Positions 26,741 through 37,230 are shown, counted from the first letter of the stretch. The stretch: 64,000 bases of DNA from Bacillus sp. SG-1 (GCF_000181495.1 NZ_ABCF01000006.1:1-64000); one strand, 5' to 3'. The notes: generated from the letters alone by a model not told the origin. Made by a program: numbers and translations.

Positions 26741-29735
26741 TGTTGCTGTTGTTTCCTCCAGAGCCTGAGTTGTTCCCAGAGCCGGAGCTTGGTCCTGAGT
26801 TTGATCCAGAATCTGATCCGGAGTCATCGCTGCCCCCGCTATCATTTCCTCCATCATTTCCGGAATCCGAGCCGCCGTCTCCCTGCCCTGAATCATCGTC
26901 CGAATCACCAGGATCCGGTTTAGGTTCTTCAGGCTTCTCAGGGTTTGGTTTGTCCTCTTTTTTAGGAGGTTTCGGTTCTTCTTTTTCTTTACCGATTCGT
27001 ACAGTATTGGATTTACCAGATTGTTTTCCGGCTACATCCACCGCCACGACATAATACTCACCGTCACCGAGAGTGGAAACGAGATTTTCATCAGATTTGA
27101 TGCTGGCTACTTTTTGTCCGCTTACTGTGAAGACTCTGTAACCTACGACATCGCTGCTGGCCGATGCGGTCCAAGTCACTTTGTTACCAGAAGCTGTGGC
27201 CTTAACAGTGCCTGGTGCCGCGCCGTCATCTTCTATCTTGTTTTCAGCAACCAGAATATTTTTGTATCGTTCTTCGTCAGCTGGGATCAGCTGGCGAGGA
27301 TCTGCATTGATTCCATTCAAAATGTTTTCGACGAAATCAGGATTCAGAATGACTCCCGGCTGAGAGAACTCTTCAGGAGTAGAGTCGAGAGCAAGAAACT
27401 TCTTGCCGTTAATCATTACATAACGGCTTTTCAGCAGGCTGTCGTCCGTTTTGCTTGGCACATATTGTGCATTGAACAAGTCACTCTTCACCAGACCAGC
27501 CTGACTGCAGGCCTCAGATGGAAGAAGACCGGATATGCCGCAGAATGATCGTGTAACAACACCCTTTGGAGCTGTGAACGACGCTTCAGGATCAATCAAA
27601 TCCGGTGCAAGATCACGAGCATCATTCAGCAAGTAAGACCATAGGCGAATGTTTCTCAAACCATAGTGCCCGTAGGTTGGAATGGCCCTGTACATGGATT
27701 GAGGATCGTCATAACCAAGCCACGTACCGAATGTAATACTTGGGTTTGAAGCGATAAACCAGTGATCTTTATAATCCTGGGTTGTCCCTGATTTACCAGC
27801 CCAGTCGGATGAGAAATTAAGGAATTTCTTAGCATAGCGCCCTGTTCCGGCATAGTGGTCCAGAGTATCTCTCATCATATCAATTGTCAGATAAGCTGTT
27901 TGCGGACTGAATACATCCACAGATTCAACCTCATGCTGATAAATAGTGTTTCCGTTCTTGTCCACAATTTTATCAATCATGTACGCATCGACGAACTTTC
28001 CGCCGTTAGCGAAAGTTGTATAAGCGTTTGTATTCTCTTCAAGGGTAACTCCGCGTTCCATACCACCAAGGGAAAGGGAGAGGTTCTCTTTTTCCCGGCT
28101 TGTCAACGTAGAGAAGCCCATTTTTTCGATGAACTGGATCGGCTGCTTATTGAAAATCCTTGTATACAAACGAGCTGCAGGGATATTCAAGGACTCTGCC
28201 AGCGCATATCTGGCAGGAATCAGGCCGTTGTAGTCAAACGAATAGTTCTGCGGTGTCCACATTACTCCATTACCGGCCATGATAGACATTTCAACATCTG
28301 GCAATGGAGAACCTGGTCCGATTTCTCCGAATTCCAATGCAGGAGCATATACAAGAAGCGGCTTCATTGTCGATCCGTTCTGACGGATGGATTGAGTCGC
28401 GTGGTTAAGCTGTTCCAGTTTGAAATCCCGGCCACCGACAAAGCTGATGATTTTTCCTGATTTGTTTTCAATCATGATGGCGCCGACCTGGACAGGATTA
28501 GGAACTTCTATTTCTTCTCCTGTTTCAGGGTCGATTTTCGTTCTTGTAAGTTCTTGTCCGTACATTTCATATGCATCTTTTGTCTTTTGCATACTGTCGT
28601 AAATTTCTTTATTGATCGTAGAATGAATGTGATATCCTCGCTGTCTCATTTCACGATCAGCGAGTGTTATATATTTTTCATAAAGTTCATCATTATTTTC
28701 AAGGTCATCTTCCGAATATCCATCTTTTTCAGCGAGGATCTTCGAGATGACTTCCATTGCGCGGCTTTCGATTTCCGCTGTCAGCCAAGGGTAATTATCA
28801 TTGACTGAAGGCTTTGGATCAATGAAATCTTTTGATATATCATAACTGGACGCAGTTTGATATTCCTCTTCCGTAATATAGCCTTCTTCAAACATGCGGT
28901 ATAGCACAGTCTGCATTCTCGTAAGTCCTGGCTCAAGATTTTCTTTCACTTCTCCTCCATTTGTAAAAGGAGTATAGGCAAACGGTGCTTGCGGAAGTCC
29001 GGCGATAAACGCTGCCTGAGGCAGAGTGAGATCTTTCGGTTCAACCCCGAAAATTCCTTTCGCTGCAGACTTGACCCCGGCAATATTTCTTCCTGAAGAG
29101 TTACGTCCAAGTGTTGCTACATTCAGGTATGCTTCAAGAATTTCCTCTTTTTCAAAGAAGCGCTCCAATCGCAAGGCCAAGAGGATTTCCTTGGCTTTCC
29201 GGTCAAAGGATACTTCGTTTGTGAGAATCTGGTTCTTGATTAGCTGCTGAGTAAGCGTGCTTCCCCCGGATTGAGTGGCCGAGTTGGTGAATTCCTGCAC
29301 GATTGCACGCAGGATCGCTTTCGGAACAACCCCGTTGTGTTCCTTAAAATATTCATCCTCGGTTGCAATGACCGCGTTGACCAAGTTCTCTGATACTTCC
29401 TCAATGCTAACTTCTTCCCGCTCTAAATCTGTTCTCATTTTTCCGAGATAGACATCATTGGCAAAATAGAGCTGTGAAGTTTCTTCGTAGTTGTAGATAT
29501 CCTGTTTCATATTGTCGTATGGCCGAATTGGTTCTTCTTTTACCAAGGAGGCAAAATACCCGGCCCCGACACCGCCAGCGAATGCTGTGCCCAGAACAGC
29601 CACCACAATAAAAATCAATAATAAATTCCATAGAACCCCATAGGTGATTCTGGCACGTTTTAAAAATCTATTGTTAGCAAAAAACTTGATGACAGGCTGA
29701 GATCGCTGCAGTAAAGATTGAAATTTTTCCCTCAT
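26730..29735 (-). CDS. Class A penicillin-binding protein (PBP1A family)
   Basis: A bifunctional peptidoglycan synthase of about 1000 residues. The order is a cytoplasmic basic tail, one membrane helix (LWNLLLIFIVVAVLGTAFAGG), a GT51 glycosyltransferase domain (catalytic Glu in ATEDEYFKEHNGV; GGSTLTQQLIKNQ), and a transpeptidase with SxxK as GSTMKP, SxN as SLN and KSGTT. A fibronectin-III-like module (VKATASGNKVTWTASASSD) and a Pro/Lys/Glu-rich linker follow. It ends in a long Ser/Gly/Asp/Asn low-complexity tail. The ATG at 29735 has AGGATGAG nine bases upstream; an in-frame ATG at 29747 overlaps that site. The tail resembles wall-spanning flexible ends of other Bacillus PBPs. Confidence 0.92.
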   Translation of the reverse strand: MREKFQSLLQRSQPVIKFFANNRFLKRARITYGVLWNLLLIFIVVAVLGTAFAGGVGAGYFASLVKEEPIRPYDNMKQDIYNYEETSQLYFANDVYLGKMRTDLEREEVSIEEVSENLVNAVIATEDEYFKEHNGVVPKAILRAIVQEFTNSATQSGGSTLTQQLIKNQILTNEVSFDRKAKEILLALRLERFFEKEEILEAYLNVATLGRNSSGRNIAGVKSAAKGIFGVEPKDLTLPQAAFIAGLPQAPFAYTPFTNGGEVKENLEPGLTRMQTVLYRMFEEGYITEEEYQTASSYDISKDFIDPKPSVNDNYPWLTAEIESRAMEVISKILAEKDGYSEDDLENNDELYEKYITLADREMRQRGYHIHSTINKEIYDSMQKTKDAYEMYGQELTRTKIDPETGEEIEVPNPVQVGAIMIENKSGKIISFVGGRDFKLEQLNHATQSIRQNGSTMKPLLVYAPALEFGEIGPGSPLPDVEMSIMAGNGVMWTPQNYSFDYNGLIPARYALAESLNIPAARLYTRIFNKQPIQFIEKMGFSTLTSREKENLSLSLGGMERGVTLEENTNAYTTFANGGKFVDAYMIDKIVDKNGNTIYQHEVESVDVFSPQTAYLTIDMMRDTLDHYAGTGRYAKKFLNFSSDWAGKSGTTQDYKDHWFIASNPSITFGTWLGYDDPQSMYRAIPTYGHYGLRNIRLWSYLLNDARDLAPDLIDPEASFTAPKGVVTRSFCGISGLLPSEACSQAGLVKSDLFNAQYVPSKTDDSLLKSRYVMINGKKFLALDSTPEEFSQPGVILNPDFVENILNGINADPRQLIPADEERYKNILVAENKIEDDGAAPGTVKATASGNKVTWTASASSDVVGYRVFTVSGQKVASIKSDENLVSTLGDGEYYVVAVDVAGKQSGKSNTVRIGKEKEEPKPPKKEDKPNPEKPEEPKPDPGDSDDDSGQGDGGSDSGNDGGNDSGGSDDSGSDSGSNSGPSSGSGNNSGSGGNNSNNQG

Positions 29736-29942
29736 ATATACACTCATCCTAAAATCATCTATATTATAGCATATTTCGACCGTGTAAAGACCACAATAAG
29801 GAATTTACCAAGGGAGAGCCTGAGAGGCTTGAAGAACCGCTGGATAAAAGGGCGAGGTATTTTTTACCTTAAGATTAAGAGTGATTATGGCAGACAACCA
29901 GAGTTGCACTGAAGGGATTTAGAGGCCTATAAAATCTATAAA

Positions 29943-30100
29943 GAGGAATCAAGGTCCTTTTAAGAGTCTCTATAGTACTTTAAAAATGAAAAAGTAGAAT
30001 TAAAGTCCTTTAAAGGGTTTCTATAAGACTTTAAACTTAAAAGCGGAATTAGTAACTTTTAAACAGTTGCTAGAGATTTTCTATAAGACTACGGGGAAAG
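29943..30100. repeat. Degenerate tandem repeat, period about 50 bp
   Basis: Three diverged units starting near 29943, 29994 and 30043. Each has a GGAAT-like start, a CTTTTAA/CTTTAAA core and a CTATAAGACT-like end. The middle unit keeps an inverted AAAGTC/GACTTT pair. No gene is visible between the PBP start and the tyrS leader. Confidence 0.5.
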
Positions 30101-30157
30101 TGCTTTTATTTAAGTCTACAAGACAAGCGAATATAGCTTCAGAGGTTTATCAATGTC

Positions 30158-30619
30158 GATTGGAGCGGAAGGTGGGCGACCTCCTGCGGGACTAGCGGGA
30201 CGTCTAGTTCCAGCGCCCGGGGTTACGTACCCACTGGAACGTAACCCCACAGGCAAAGCCGAGGAGGCCAATCCAGCTTTAGCGGCCAGCGACTAGCAGA
30301 TTTCGGTCTTTCTCCTTGCGAATCCAGCTGCAAGGCCCCAACGGCTAGCAGACTTCCCTGCCCCCTCCTTGCGATAAGTCAACATCAACTCACTGCGTTC
30401 GTTGTGTTTCCTTTATCTCATGCGGAGACAGTCCAGTCTGTACGCCGCTGAACGGGGCCTTTCCACTTTATATAGATAAATCATCATCGAATCGCTAACG
30501 CTCTTCGTGATTCCTTTATCTCATGCGTGAGCCCTAAAATCTGTACGTCGCTGAACGGCCGCTTCCGCTTTTTAATTCACCGTCCGCCCCGCGGAGTCGC
30601 ACGCCTGAAGCGGAAATCC
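30158..30619. repeat. Large GC-rich modular intergenic repeat, short copy
   Basis: A 462-base element bounded by GATTGGAGCGGAAGG and CTGAAGCGGAAATCC. It holds a hairpin GGTTACGT/ACGTAACC (30218-30245) and, in its right half, two diverged copies of a ~105-base unit, each with CCTTTATCTCATGCG and CGCTGAACGG. It lacks an open frame of useful length. It shares its right ~370 bases almost base for base with the copy at 45774-46479. Confidence 0.9.
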
Positions 30620-30670
30620 GAAAACCATTAGTCCTTTAAAGCAAATCTTAGAGGATTATCCCGCCTCAAA

Positions 30671-30699
30671 TTGACAAAAGGGTTTGAACTATGATAAAA
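30671..30699 (+). promoter_or_regulatory. Candidate sigma-A promoter of tyrS
   Basis: TTGACA at 30671, then 16-17 bases to a GATAAA/ATAAAA -10 box, just before the T-box leader. Confidence 0.6.
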
Positions 30700-30704
30700 A
30701 AAGG

Positions 30705-32268
<1,564 letters not shown>

Positions 32269-32281
32269 TAAGTAAGAATAG

Positions 32282-32314
32282 AAAAAGGTGCTCGATAGTG
32301 AGCACCTTTTTTCT
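32282..32314 (+). terminator. Terminator after tyrS
   Basis: AAAAAGGTGCTC pairs with GAGCACCTTTTT, followed by T. Confidence 0.9.
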
Positions 32315-32523
32315 ATTAATGAGCCTGTACCTGCTGATGGGCACTTTTTTACTAACTAAATACCCTGCAAGCAGCACAGAGAGTGTAAGCGCTGGATTGC
32401 CTATCTCGGCTCTGGGATCCTTGGCTTCACCCTGGAAGAAAAATAAGTGTTCAGAAGAAGAGAGAGACATTCTCTAATCGGCTTTTTTGAGTTTTACTGC
32501 ACATACAGCAAATTGTCAAAGAG

Positions 32524-32558
32524 AAAAAAAACCTTTCCCGAATGGGAAAGGTTTTTTT
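32524..32558 (-). terminator. Terminator after rpsD
   Basis: AAAAAACCTTTCCC pairs with GGGAAAGGTTTTTT around GAAT; on the minus strand it directly follows rpsD. Confidence 0.9.
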
Positions 32559-32565
32559 AGGAAGA

Positions 32566-33168
32566 TTAACGAGAGTAGAACTCAACGATAAGTGCTTCGT
32601 TAATTTCAGCTGGAAGTTCAGAACGCTCTGGTAAGCGAGTGAAAGATCCTTCAAGCTTGTCAGCATCGAAAGTCAAGAAGTCAGGAACAAAGCTGTTCAC
32701 TTCAAGAGCTTCTTTAACGATGTTAAGGTTGCGGGATTTTTCGCGAACACCGATCGTTTGACCAGCTTGCAGACGGTAAGATGGGATATCTACGCGAGAT
32801 CCATCAACAGTTACGTGACCGTGGTTAACAAGTTGGCGTGCTTGACGGCGAGTACGAGCCAAACCAAGACGATAAACAACGTTATCAAGGCGAGATTCAA
32901 GAAGTGCCATGAAGTTTTCACCGTGTTTACCTTGCATTTTGCCTGCTCTGTCGAATAGGTTACGGAATTGACGCTCAGTCACTCCATACATATGACGAAG
33001 CTTTTGCTTCTCTTGTAATTGTAAACCATATTCAGAGATTTTTTTGCGTTGGTTAGGACCATGTTGTCCAGGAGCGTAAGGACGCTTTTCTAATTCTTTA
33101 CCCGTACCGCTTAGAGAGATTCCAAGACGACGAGATAATTTCCAGCTAGGGCCAGTATATCGAGCCAT
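32566..33168 (-). CDS. rpsD: 30S ribosomal protein S4
   Basis: A 200-residue primary 16S rRNA-binding protein that nucleates 30S assembly. Signature segments are [19 protein letters not shown] at the start and the S4 RNA-binding domain ([40 protein letters not shown]). GGAGGAG precedes the ATG. Monocistronic, with its own promoter and leader, as in B. subtilis, where S4 represses its own synthesis. Confidence 0.98.
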   Translation of the reverse strand: MARYTGPSWKLSRRLGISLSGTGKELEKRPYAPGQHGPNQRKKISEYGLQLQEKQKLRHMYGVTERQFRNLFDRAGKMQGKHGENFMALLESRLDNVVYRLGLARTRRQARQLVNHGHVTVDGSRVDIPSYRLQAGQTIGVREKSRNLNIVKEALEVNSFVPDFLTFDADKLEGSFTRLPERSELPAEINEALIVEFYSR

Positions 33169-33352
33169 TGAAGACTCCTCCTTCGTGTTTTTATTTTGTT
33201 GTAAAATAAAAACCGTGTGTGAATTAACAATTATGGGTATTATGTTTTCATGTACCTTCGCTCCAGCAGCAGAGAGTTACAAGATACACCTCCTAAACCG
33301 AGGAACAAAATACAGCATAAAGGACTTCACATAGGCTGCTTTATTTTACACA
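33169..33352 (-). promoter_or_regulatory. rpsD 5' leader, probable S4 autoregulatory region
   Basis: A transcribed leader of about 180 bases between the rpsD promoter and start codon. It contains a GC-richer structured stretch (AACTCTCTGCTGCTGGAGCG) and an AT-rich hairpin GTTTTTATTTT/AAAATAAAAAC near the start codon. Assignment to the S4-binding leader is by position and precedent. Confidence 0.5.
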
Positions 33353-33358
33353 AAGAAT

Positions 33359-33387
33359 ATTATATGTTTTTCATTGGACTAAGTCAA
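33359..33387 (-). promoter_or_regulatory. Sigma-A promoter of rpsD
   Basis: On the minus strand TTGACT, 17 bases, TATAAT: a near-consensus strong promoter. Confidence 0.85.
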
Positions 33388-33524
33388 GGGCTAATTGAAA
33401 TATCATGAAAATACTAGTGATTATAAAGTACTGATTAAAAGTAGTGAATTTAGAATATTACTTGGGATTCACTCCAATCTTTATGATATAATTAGACTTA
33501 ATAGAAAAATTGTCAAATTTGTAT

Positions 33525-33577
33525 TTTCATCATTATCCGTGAAGCCAATTTAGTTGGAGGCACGGATAATGATGAAA
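33525..33577 (+). promoter_or_regulatory. Perfect 17-bp hairpin enclosing the ribosome site of a leader ORF
   Basis: TTTCATCATTATCCGTG (33525-33541) and its exact complement at 33561-33577 frame a 19-base loop ending in TTGGAGG. The start codons of a short frame (ATG at 33569 and 33572) lie inside the 3' arm. No T run follows, so it is not a terminator. It looks like a translational gate upstream of dgcP. Confidence 0.7.
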
Positions 33578-33658
33578 CTCGGGTACTTACATATAGATAT
33601 TCGGTTCAAGAGATTAATCAGGAAAGCAAAGATAAGAGGGACATGCTATGACGAATGA
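33569..33658 (+). CDS. Leader small ORF (29 aa) overlapping dgcP
   Basis: Starts with two ATGs (MMKLGYLHID...) and ends ...RGTCYDE. GGAGG at 33556-33560 is eight bases from the first ATG, a very good ribosome site. The product is basic (several Arg and Lys) with no recognisable family. Its stop lies 11 bases inside dgcP, so translation of the two could be coupled. The dgcP ATG at 33648 has only GAGGGACATGCT before it. Expression is unproven. Confidence 0.5.
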   Translation: MMKLGYLHIDIRFKRLIRKAKIRGTCYDE

Positions 33659-35528
33659 TCGTATGGATACGCAGGTGATCGGGTTGGAGAGAGAAGAAAA
33701 AATATTCCTGAATGACTATAAAGCTCGGTTATTCGACTTGATGAATGAGAAATTCAGTGAAGACGCGAGTCACTGCACTGAATGTCTTTCCGCATGGTTA
33801 GAAGTTGTACAAGACTTACTGCAGGCAGAGACAGTACTATTCTACCAGCGTTCGGAAAGCAGTTATCAGCTTACTGAAAGCCTGTCTTTGAACATGCATC
33901 CTATAACTGTTTTTCCAGAAACATTGGATGATATCTTTGAGGGTGATGATGGTATCGCCGTTAGAACCATCACCGGAACCGTGTTTGTCAATCTCAACCT
34001 TGCCTTCCGGTTAATGGATCAAAAAGGCTTCCCATATGGCGCACTTCTGATCTCCGCACCCCAGTTGGAATGGTCCCGTCACACTCTCATGAGCTTCGCT
34101 GAATACAGTTCTATGTACTTAAGAAAAATACAGTACTTCAACCAGGTTGTCGAAGAGGAGCATCGTTATCGTGAATTGTTCAAGGTAAATGAAGCCTTCC
34201 ACTCCTCGATGGATGTCAATATCTTGTTGGGACAGATCATCAGCACGTTAAAAAGGGTTTTTCCTGACTATGGTTTTCTTTTGCTCCTTTCTAATGATAA
34301 TGATAAAAATCATGGCGACCTTCCTATCAGGGATTTCGATTATGACAGTGCAAACACAGCTGCCATGCAGGCATTTGTGAATGGAACCATTGAAACGGAA
34401 TTTCAGGCTTCCGAGCAAAAGCTGACCCTGTATGCGCCGTTAAAAGGGAAACAGGGAGTATATGGAGTGCTGGAGGTCATCACATCCAGCCAATTCAGAT
34501 TTCATGAAAATCACAGGGAATTCATCAGCCTTCTGGCTTATACAGCTGGCAGCGCCCTTGAAAATGCGAAACTTTATCAGCAGTCCAGAAGGCTGATTTC
34601 CGACCTTCAACTGATCAATGAGACCTCGCACAGACTTAATTCAAATTTAAGGATGACCGAAACCCTTACATTTTTGAAAAAACAAATAAAGCGTTCTTTC
34701 CAGGCTACTTCAATCGGTTTCATTTTCATGGATGAAAATGAAGAATGTAAGGTTCTCCCGGAAAGTTCATCCTTTTTTCAAAGTTTTGAAGGGGCTTCCT
34801 ACATAAATTTTGTGAAACGAAACATTATCAAAGAAAAAGATGCCATTTTTATAGGAGATATTAGTGGAAAGTTCGGCAAAGAATTATCCTATCTTTCTCT
34901 GATGGCGGTCCCGATGGTCCAAAATGATGCCATTATCGGCTTCTGTATTGTCCTTCATAAAAATCCATATTCTTTTTCTTTTGACATGTATAAACTGCTG
35001 CAGTCATTCATTCACCATTCCACATTGGCTTTGACCAATTCCATGCTGCGTGAAAAATTAGAGGAGCTTGTGGAGACCGATCATTTAACCCAGCTTTACG
35101 CAAGGAATTTCCTTGATGAAGAAATGGTCCGAGCCATGAAAGATGATGAGCAGGGAACGCTTCTTTTGCTGGATATCGATGACTTCAAGGTAATCAACGA
35201 TACATACGGGCATCAAACGGGAGATGAAGTTCTTATACAGGTAGCAAGGACCCTCATGAATGAATCGGAAGACATAGGTTATGCTGCCAGATGGGGAGGG
35301 GAGGAACTTGCGATTTACCTCCCTCACAAGGATTTGAAGTCCGGTCTTGAGTTGGGTGAACGGATAGTTGAAAAAATACCTGAAATGACAACCCCTTCCG
35401 TAACGGTATCCTGTGGTGTCTCATATTGGAGTGGTCCGAATGATCATGTTAAAGATTTGGTTAAAAGGGCGGATACCTCTATGTACTACGCAAAGAATAA
35501 TGGGAAAAATCAAGTCGCGAACATTTAA
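33648..35528 (+). CDS. dgcP: Diguanylate cyclase DgcP-like, GAF-GGDEF
   Basis: A 626-residue soluble protein that should make cyclic-di-GMP from GTP. The N-terminal ~450 residues hold GAF-type sensor repeats (for example LLGQIISTLKRVFPDYGFLL and LTFLKKQIKRSFQATSIGFIF). The GGDEF domain occupies about the last 165 residues: DHLTQLYARNFLDEEM, LLLDIDDFKVINDTYGHQTGD, and the active-site RWGGEELAIYLP (GGEEL form). No membrane helix is visible. The equivalent B. subtilis gene (ytrP) is also near rpsD and ytsP. A short upstream ORF and hairpin may regulate it. Confidence 0.93.
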   Translation: MTNDRMDTQVIGLEREEKIFLNDYKARLFDLMNEKFSEDASHCTECLSAWLEVVQDLLQAETVLFYQRSESSYQLTESLSLNMHPITVFPETLDDIFEGDDGIAVRTITGTVFVNLNLAFRLMDQKGFPYGALLISAPQLEWSRHTLMSFAEYSSMYLRKIQYFNQVVEEEHRYRELFKVNEAFHSSMDVNILLGQIISTLKRVFPDYGFLLLLSNDNDKNHGDLPIRDFDYDSANTAAMQAFVNGTIETEFQASEQKLTLYAPLKGKQGVYGVLEVITSSQFRFHENHREFISLLAYTAGSALENAKLYQQSRRLISDLQLINETSHRLNSNLRMTETLTFLKKQIKRSFQATSIGFIFMDENEECKVLPESSSFFQSFEGASYINFVKRNIIKEKDAIFIGDISGKFGKELSYLSLMAVPMVQNDAIIGFCIVLHKNPYSFSFDMYKLLQSFIHHSTLALTNSMLREKLEELVETDHLTQLYARNFLDEEMVRAMKDDEQGTLLLLDIDDFKVINDTYGHQTGDEVLIQVARTLMNESEDIGYAARWGGEELAIYLPHKDLKSGLELGERIVEKIPEMTTPSVTVSCGVSYWSGPNDHVKDLVKRADTSMYYAKNNGKNQVANI

Positions 35529-35536
35529 TCATCACT

Positions 35537-35574
35537 AAAAGACCTTGAAACGCATATGTTTTAAGGTCTTTTTT
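35537..35574 (+). terminator. Terminator after dgcP
   Basis: AAAAGACCTT pairs with AAGGTCTTTT, followed by a T run. Confidence 0.8.
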
Positions 35575-35613
35575 ATGTTTATCCTATTTTGGCAAAGCAC
35601 AAAGTGAGTTTAA

Positions 35614-35627
35614 TGTAAACGCTTTCT
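35614..35627. promoter_or_regulatory. cre site (CcpA box) upstream of megL
   Basis: TGTAAACGCTTTCT fits the cre consensus TGWAARCGYTWNCW at every position. It lies about 170 bases before megL. The megL leader (35628-35784) is long and contains short inverted repeats, but no riboswitch that I recognise. Confidence 0.75.
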
Positions 35628-35784
35628 TTTTTCGGTGAAATGTCATATGCTATTAATGAATTCTTATGAGATAAATAGGCCGGCCGACATGCTGAATAAT
35701 AATGTGGCGGAGAGACCCTGTACTAATGGGAGAGATAAGATAACCTGCTATGAGTTCGGATTAGCTAACAGGAGGAGAAAGAAA

Positions 35785-36972
35785 ATGAAGAAAGATTTCG
35801 AAAGGTTCGAAACGAAAGTAATTCATGAAGGATATAATTCAACTGAATATAATGATAGTTTAGCACCCCCTCTCTATCAAACCTCTACCTTTACATTTAA
35901 GGATGCCCAGCAGGGTGAAAGAAGATTTGCCGGCGAAGAAGGCGGCTATATTTATTCCCGCCTTGGAAATCCAACCGTTACCATGCTGGAAGACCGGATG
36001 GCAGCACTTGAAAATGGAGAAGCTGCACTTGCATTTGGTTCCGGGATGGCTGCGGTTTCTGCTGTCTTATTGTCCATGACAAAAGCCAACGATCACATTC
36101 TCTGTTCTCAAGGAGTGTATGGATGCACCTTCGGATTGTTGAACTTAATGGAAGAAAAATATGGAATTACCCATGATTTTTCGGCTATGGACAGTGCGGA
36201 TGAAATAAGAAGAAGCATTAAACCTGAAACGGTCTGCATCTATGTGGAAACACCGATCAACCCGACGATGAAGTTGATTGATCTTGAGCTGGTCGCAAGT
36301 ATTGCTAAAGAAAAAGGTATCCCAGTGATAGTGGATAATACTTTTTCATCACCATACCTGCAAAAGCCCCTTGATTTCGGCTGCGATATTATCATTCACA
36401 GTGCAACTAAATATATTTGTGGTCACGGGGATGTTATCGCTGGGATTGTGGTAGGTAAAAAAGATTTGATGGATCATATTAGAATGACTACCCAGAAAGA
36501 CATCGGTGGAGTGATTTCTCCATTTGATGCCTGGCTGTTGCTCAGGGGATTAAAGACGCTGCCGGTGAGAATGGACCGCCATTGCGAAAACGCTGGGAAA
36601 ATAGCGGATTTCTTAAAAGAACAGCCGCAGGTGGAAAAGCTGTATTTCCCTGGAGATGCCGACAACCCTAACTATGAAACAATGAAAAAACAAATGAGTA
36701 AACCTGGTGGATTGATAGCCTTCACAATAAAAGGGACCAAAGAGACAGCCCAGCAATTCATGAATGAACTAAAGCTGATTAAGATTGCTGTAAGCCTTGG
36801 CGATGCTGAAACATTAATTCAGCACCCGGCCACGATGACACATGCAGTTGTTCCGGAAGAGTCCAGAGAAAAAATGGGCATAACCGATACCCTGTTAAGA
36901 CTATCGATAGGACTGGAAGCGTGGGAAGATATCCAGGAGGATCTACTGCAAGCCTTCAGTAAAGTGAAATAA
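35785..36972 (+). CDS. megL: Methionine gamma-lyase / trans-sulfuration PLP enzyme
   Basis: A 395-residue Cys/Met-metabolism PLP-dependent enzyme. The sequence YSRLGNPTVTMLEDRMAALE and the PLP lysine in IIHSATKYICGHGDVI are diagnostic of the family. SGMAAVSAVLLSM, QGVYGCTF and VISPFDAWLLLRGLKTLPVRM fit methionine gamma-lyase (methionine to methanethiol, ammonia and 2-oxobutyrate), although cystathionine lyases are close relatives. The ATG at 35785 has AGGAGG at 35770-35775; the frame upstream to 35635 is leader. An upstream cre site suggests repression by CcpA when carbon is plentiful. Confidence 0.88.
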   Translation: MKKDFERFETKVIHEGYNSTEYNDSLAPPLYQTSTFTFKDAQQGERRFAGEEGGYIYSRLGNPTVTMLEDRMAALENGEAALAFGSGMAAVSAVLLSMTKANDHILCSQGVYGCTFGLLNLMEEKYGITHDFSAMDSADEIRRSIKPETVCIYVETPINPTMKLIDLELVASIAKEKGIPVIVDNTFSSPYLQKPLDFGCDIIIHSATKYICGHGDVIAGIVVGKKDLMDHIRMTTQKDIGGVISPFDAWLLLRGLKTLPVRMDRHCENAGKIADFLKEQPQVEKLYFPGDADNPNYETMKKQMSKPGGLIAFTIKGTKETAQQFMNELKLIKIAVSLGDAETLIQHPATMTHAVVPEESREKMGITDTLLRLSIGLEAWEDIQEDLLQAFSKVK

Positions 36973-36980
36973 AAGTAAAG

Positions 36981-37007
36981 ACAGAGCCGTTGTGGTTCTG
37001 TTTTTTT
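36981..37007 (+). terminator. Terminator after megL
   Basis: ACAGAGCC pairs with GGTTCTGT, followed by seven Ts. Confidence 0.85.
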
Positions 37008-37074
37008 GTGGATGGTGACAGGACGTCGGGTTCCGTTACCAAGAGATGTTGTACCTGGGCTCGCCACTGTTGCA

Positions 37075-37230
37075 GGGTGTCCCATGAAGGGGTCATAAGA
37101 CCAAAAGTGAGGTTGAAAACTGGTTAGGGTGTCTCATGAAAGATTCATAAGACCAAAAGTGAACTTGAAAACAGATTAGGGTATCTCATGAAAGATTCAT
37201 AGGGCCAAAAAAGAGGTTAGAACCAGGTTA
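37075..37230. repeat. Tandem array of 52-bp units with a palindrome
   Basis: Three units starting at 37075, 37127 and 37179, exactly 52 bp apart. The second shows the palindrome clearly: GTCTCATGAA, AGA, TTCATAAGAC. Reverse-complemented, the unit matches the array at 58421-58602. It lies in the 408-base gap between megL and the next gene. Confidence 0.9.

Noticed and set aside
26680-27054. Plus-strand frames opposite the PBP tail
   Set aside because: They are shadows of the low-complexity Ser/Gly/Asp-coding tail and yield Pro/Leu/Ser-rich nonsense.
29718-29912. 64-codon frame upstream of the tyrS leader
   Set aside because: It overlaps the PBP start region antisense and lacks coding features.
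33187-33213. Terminator just before rpsD
   Set aside because: The hairpin is almost purely A/T with a short stem, and rpsD must be transcribed through it; it is more likely part of the leader.
35628-35784. S-box (SAM) riboswitch before megL
   Set aside because: The leader lacks the conserved SAM riboswitch core and has no clear terminator/antiterminator pair.
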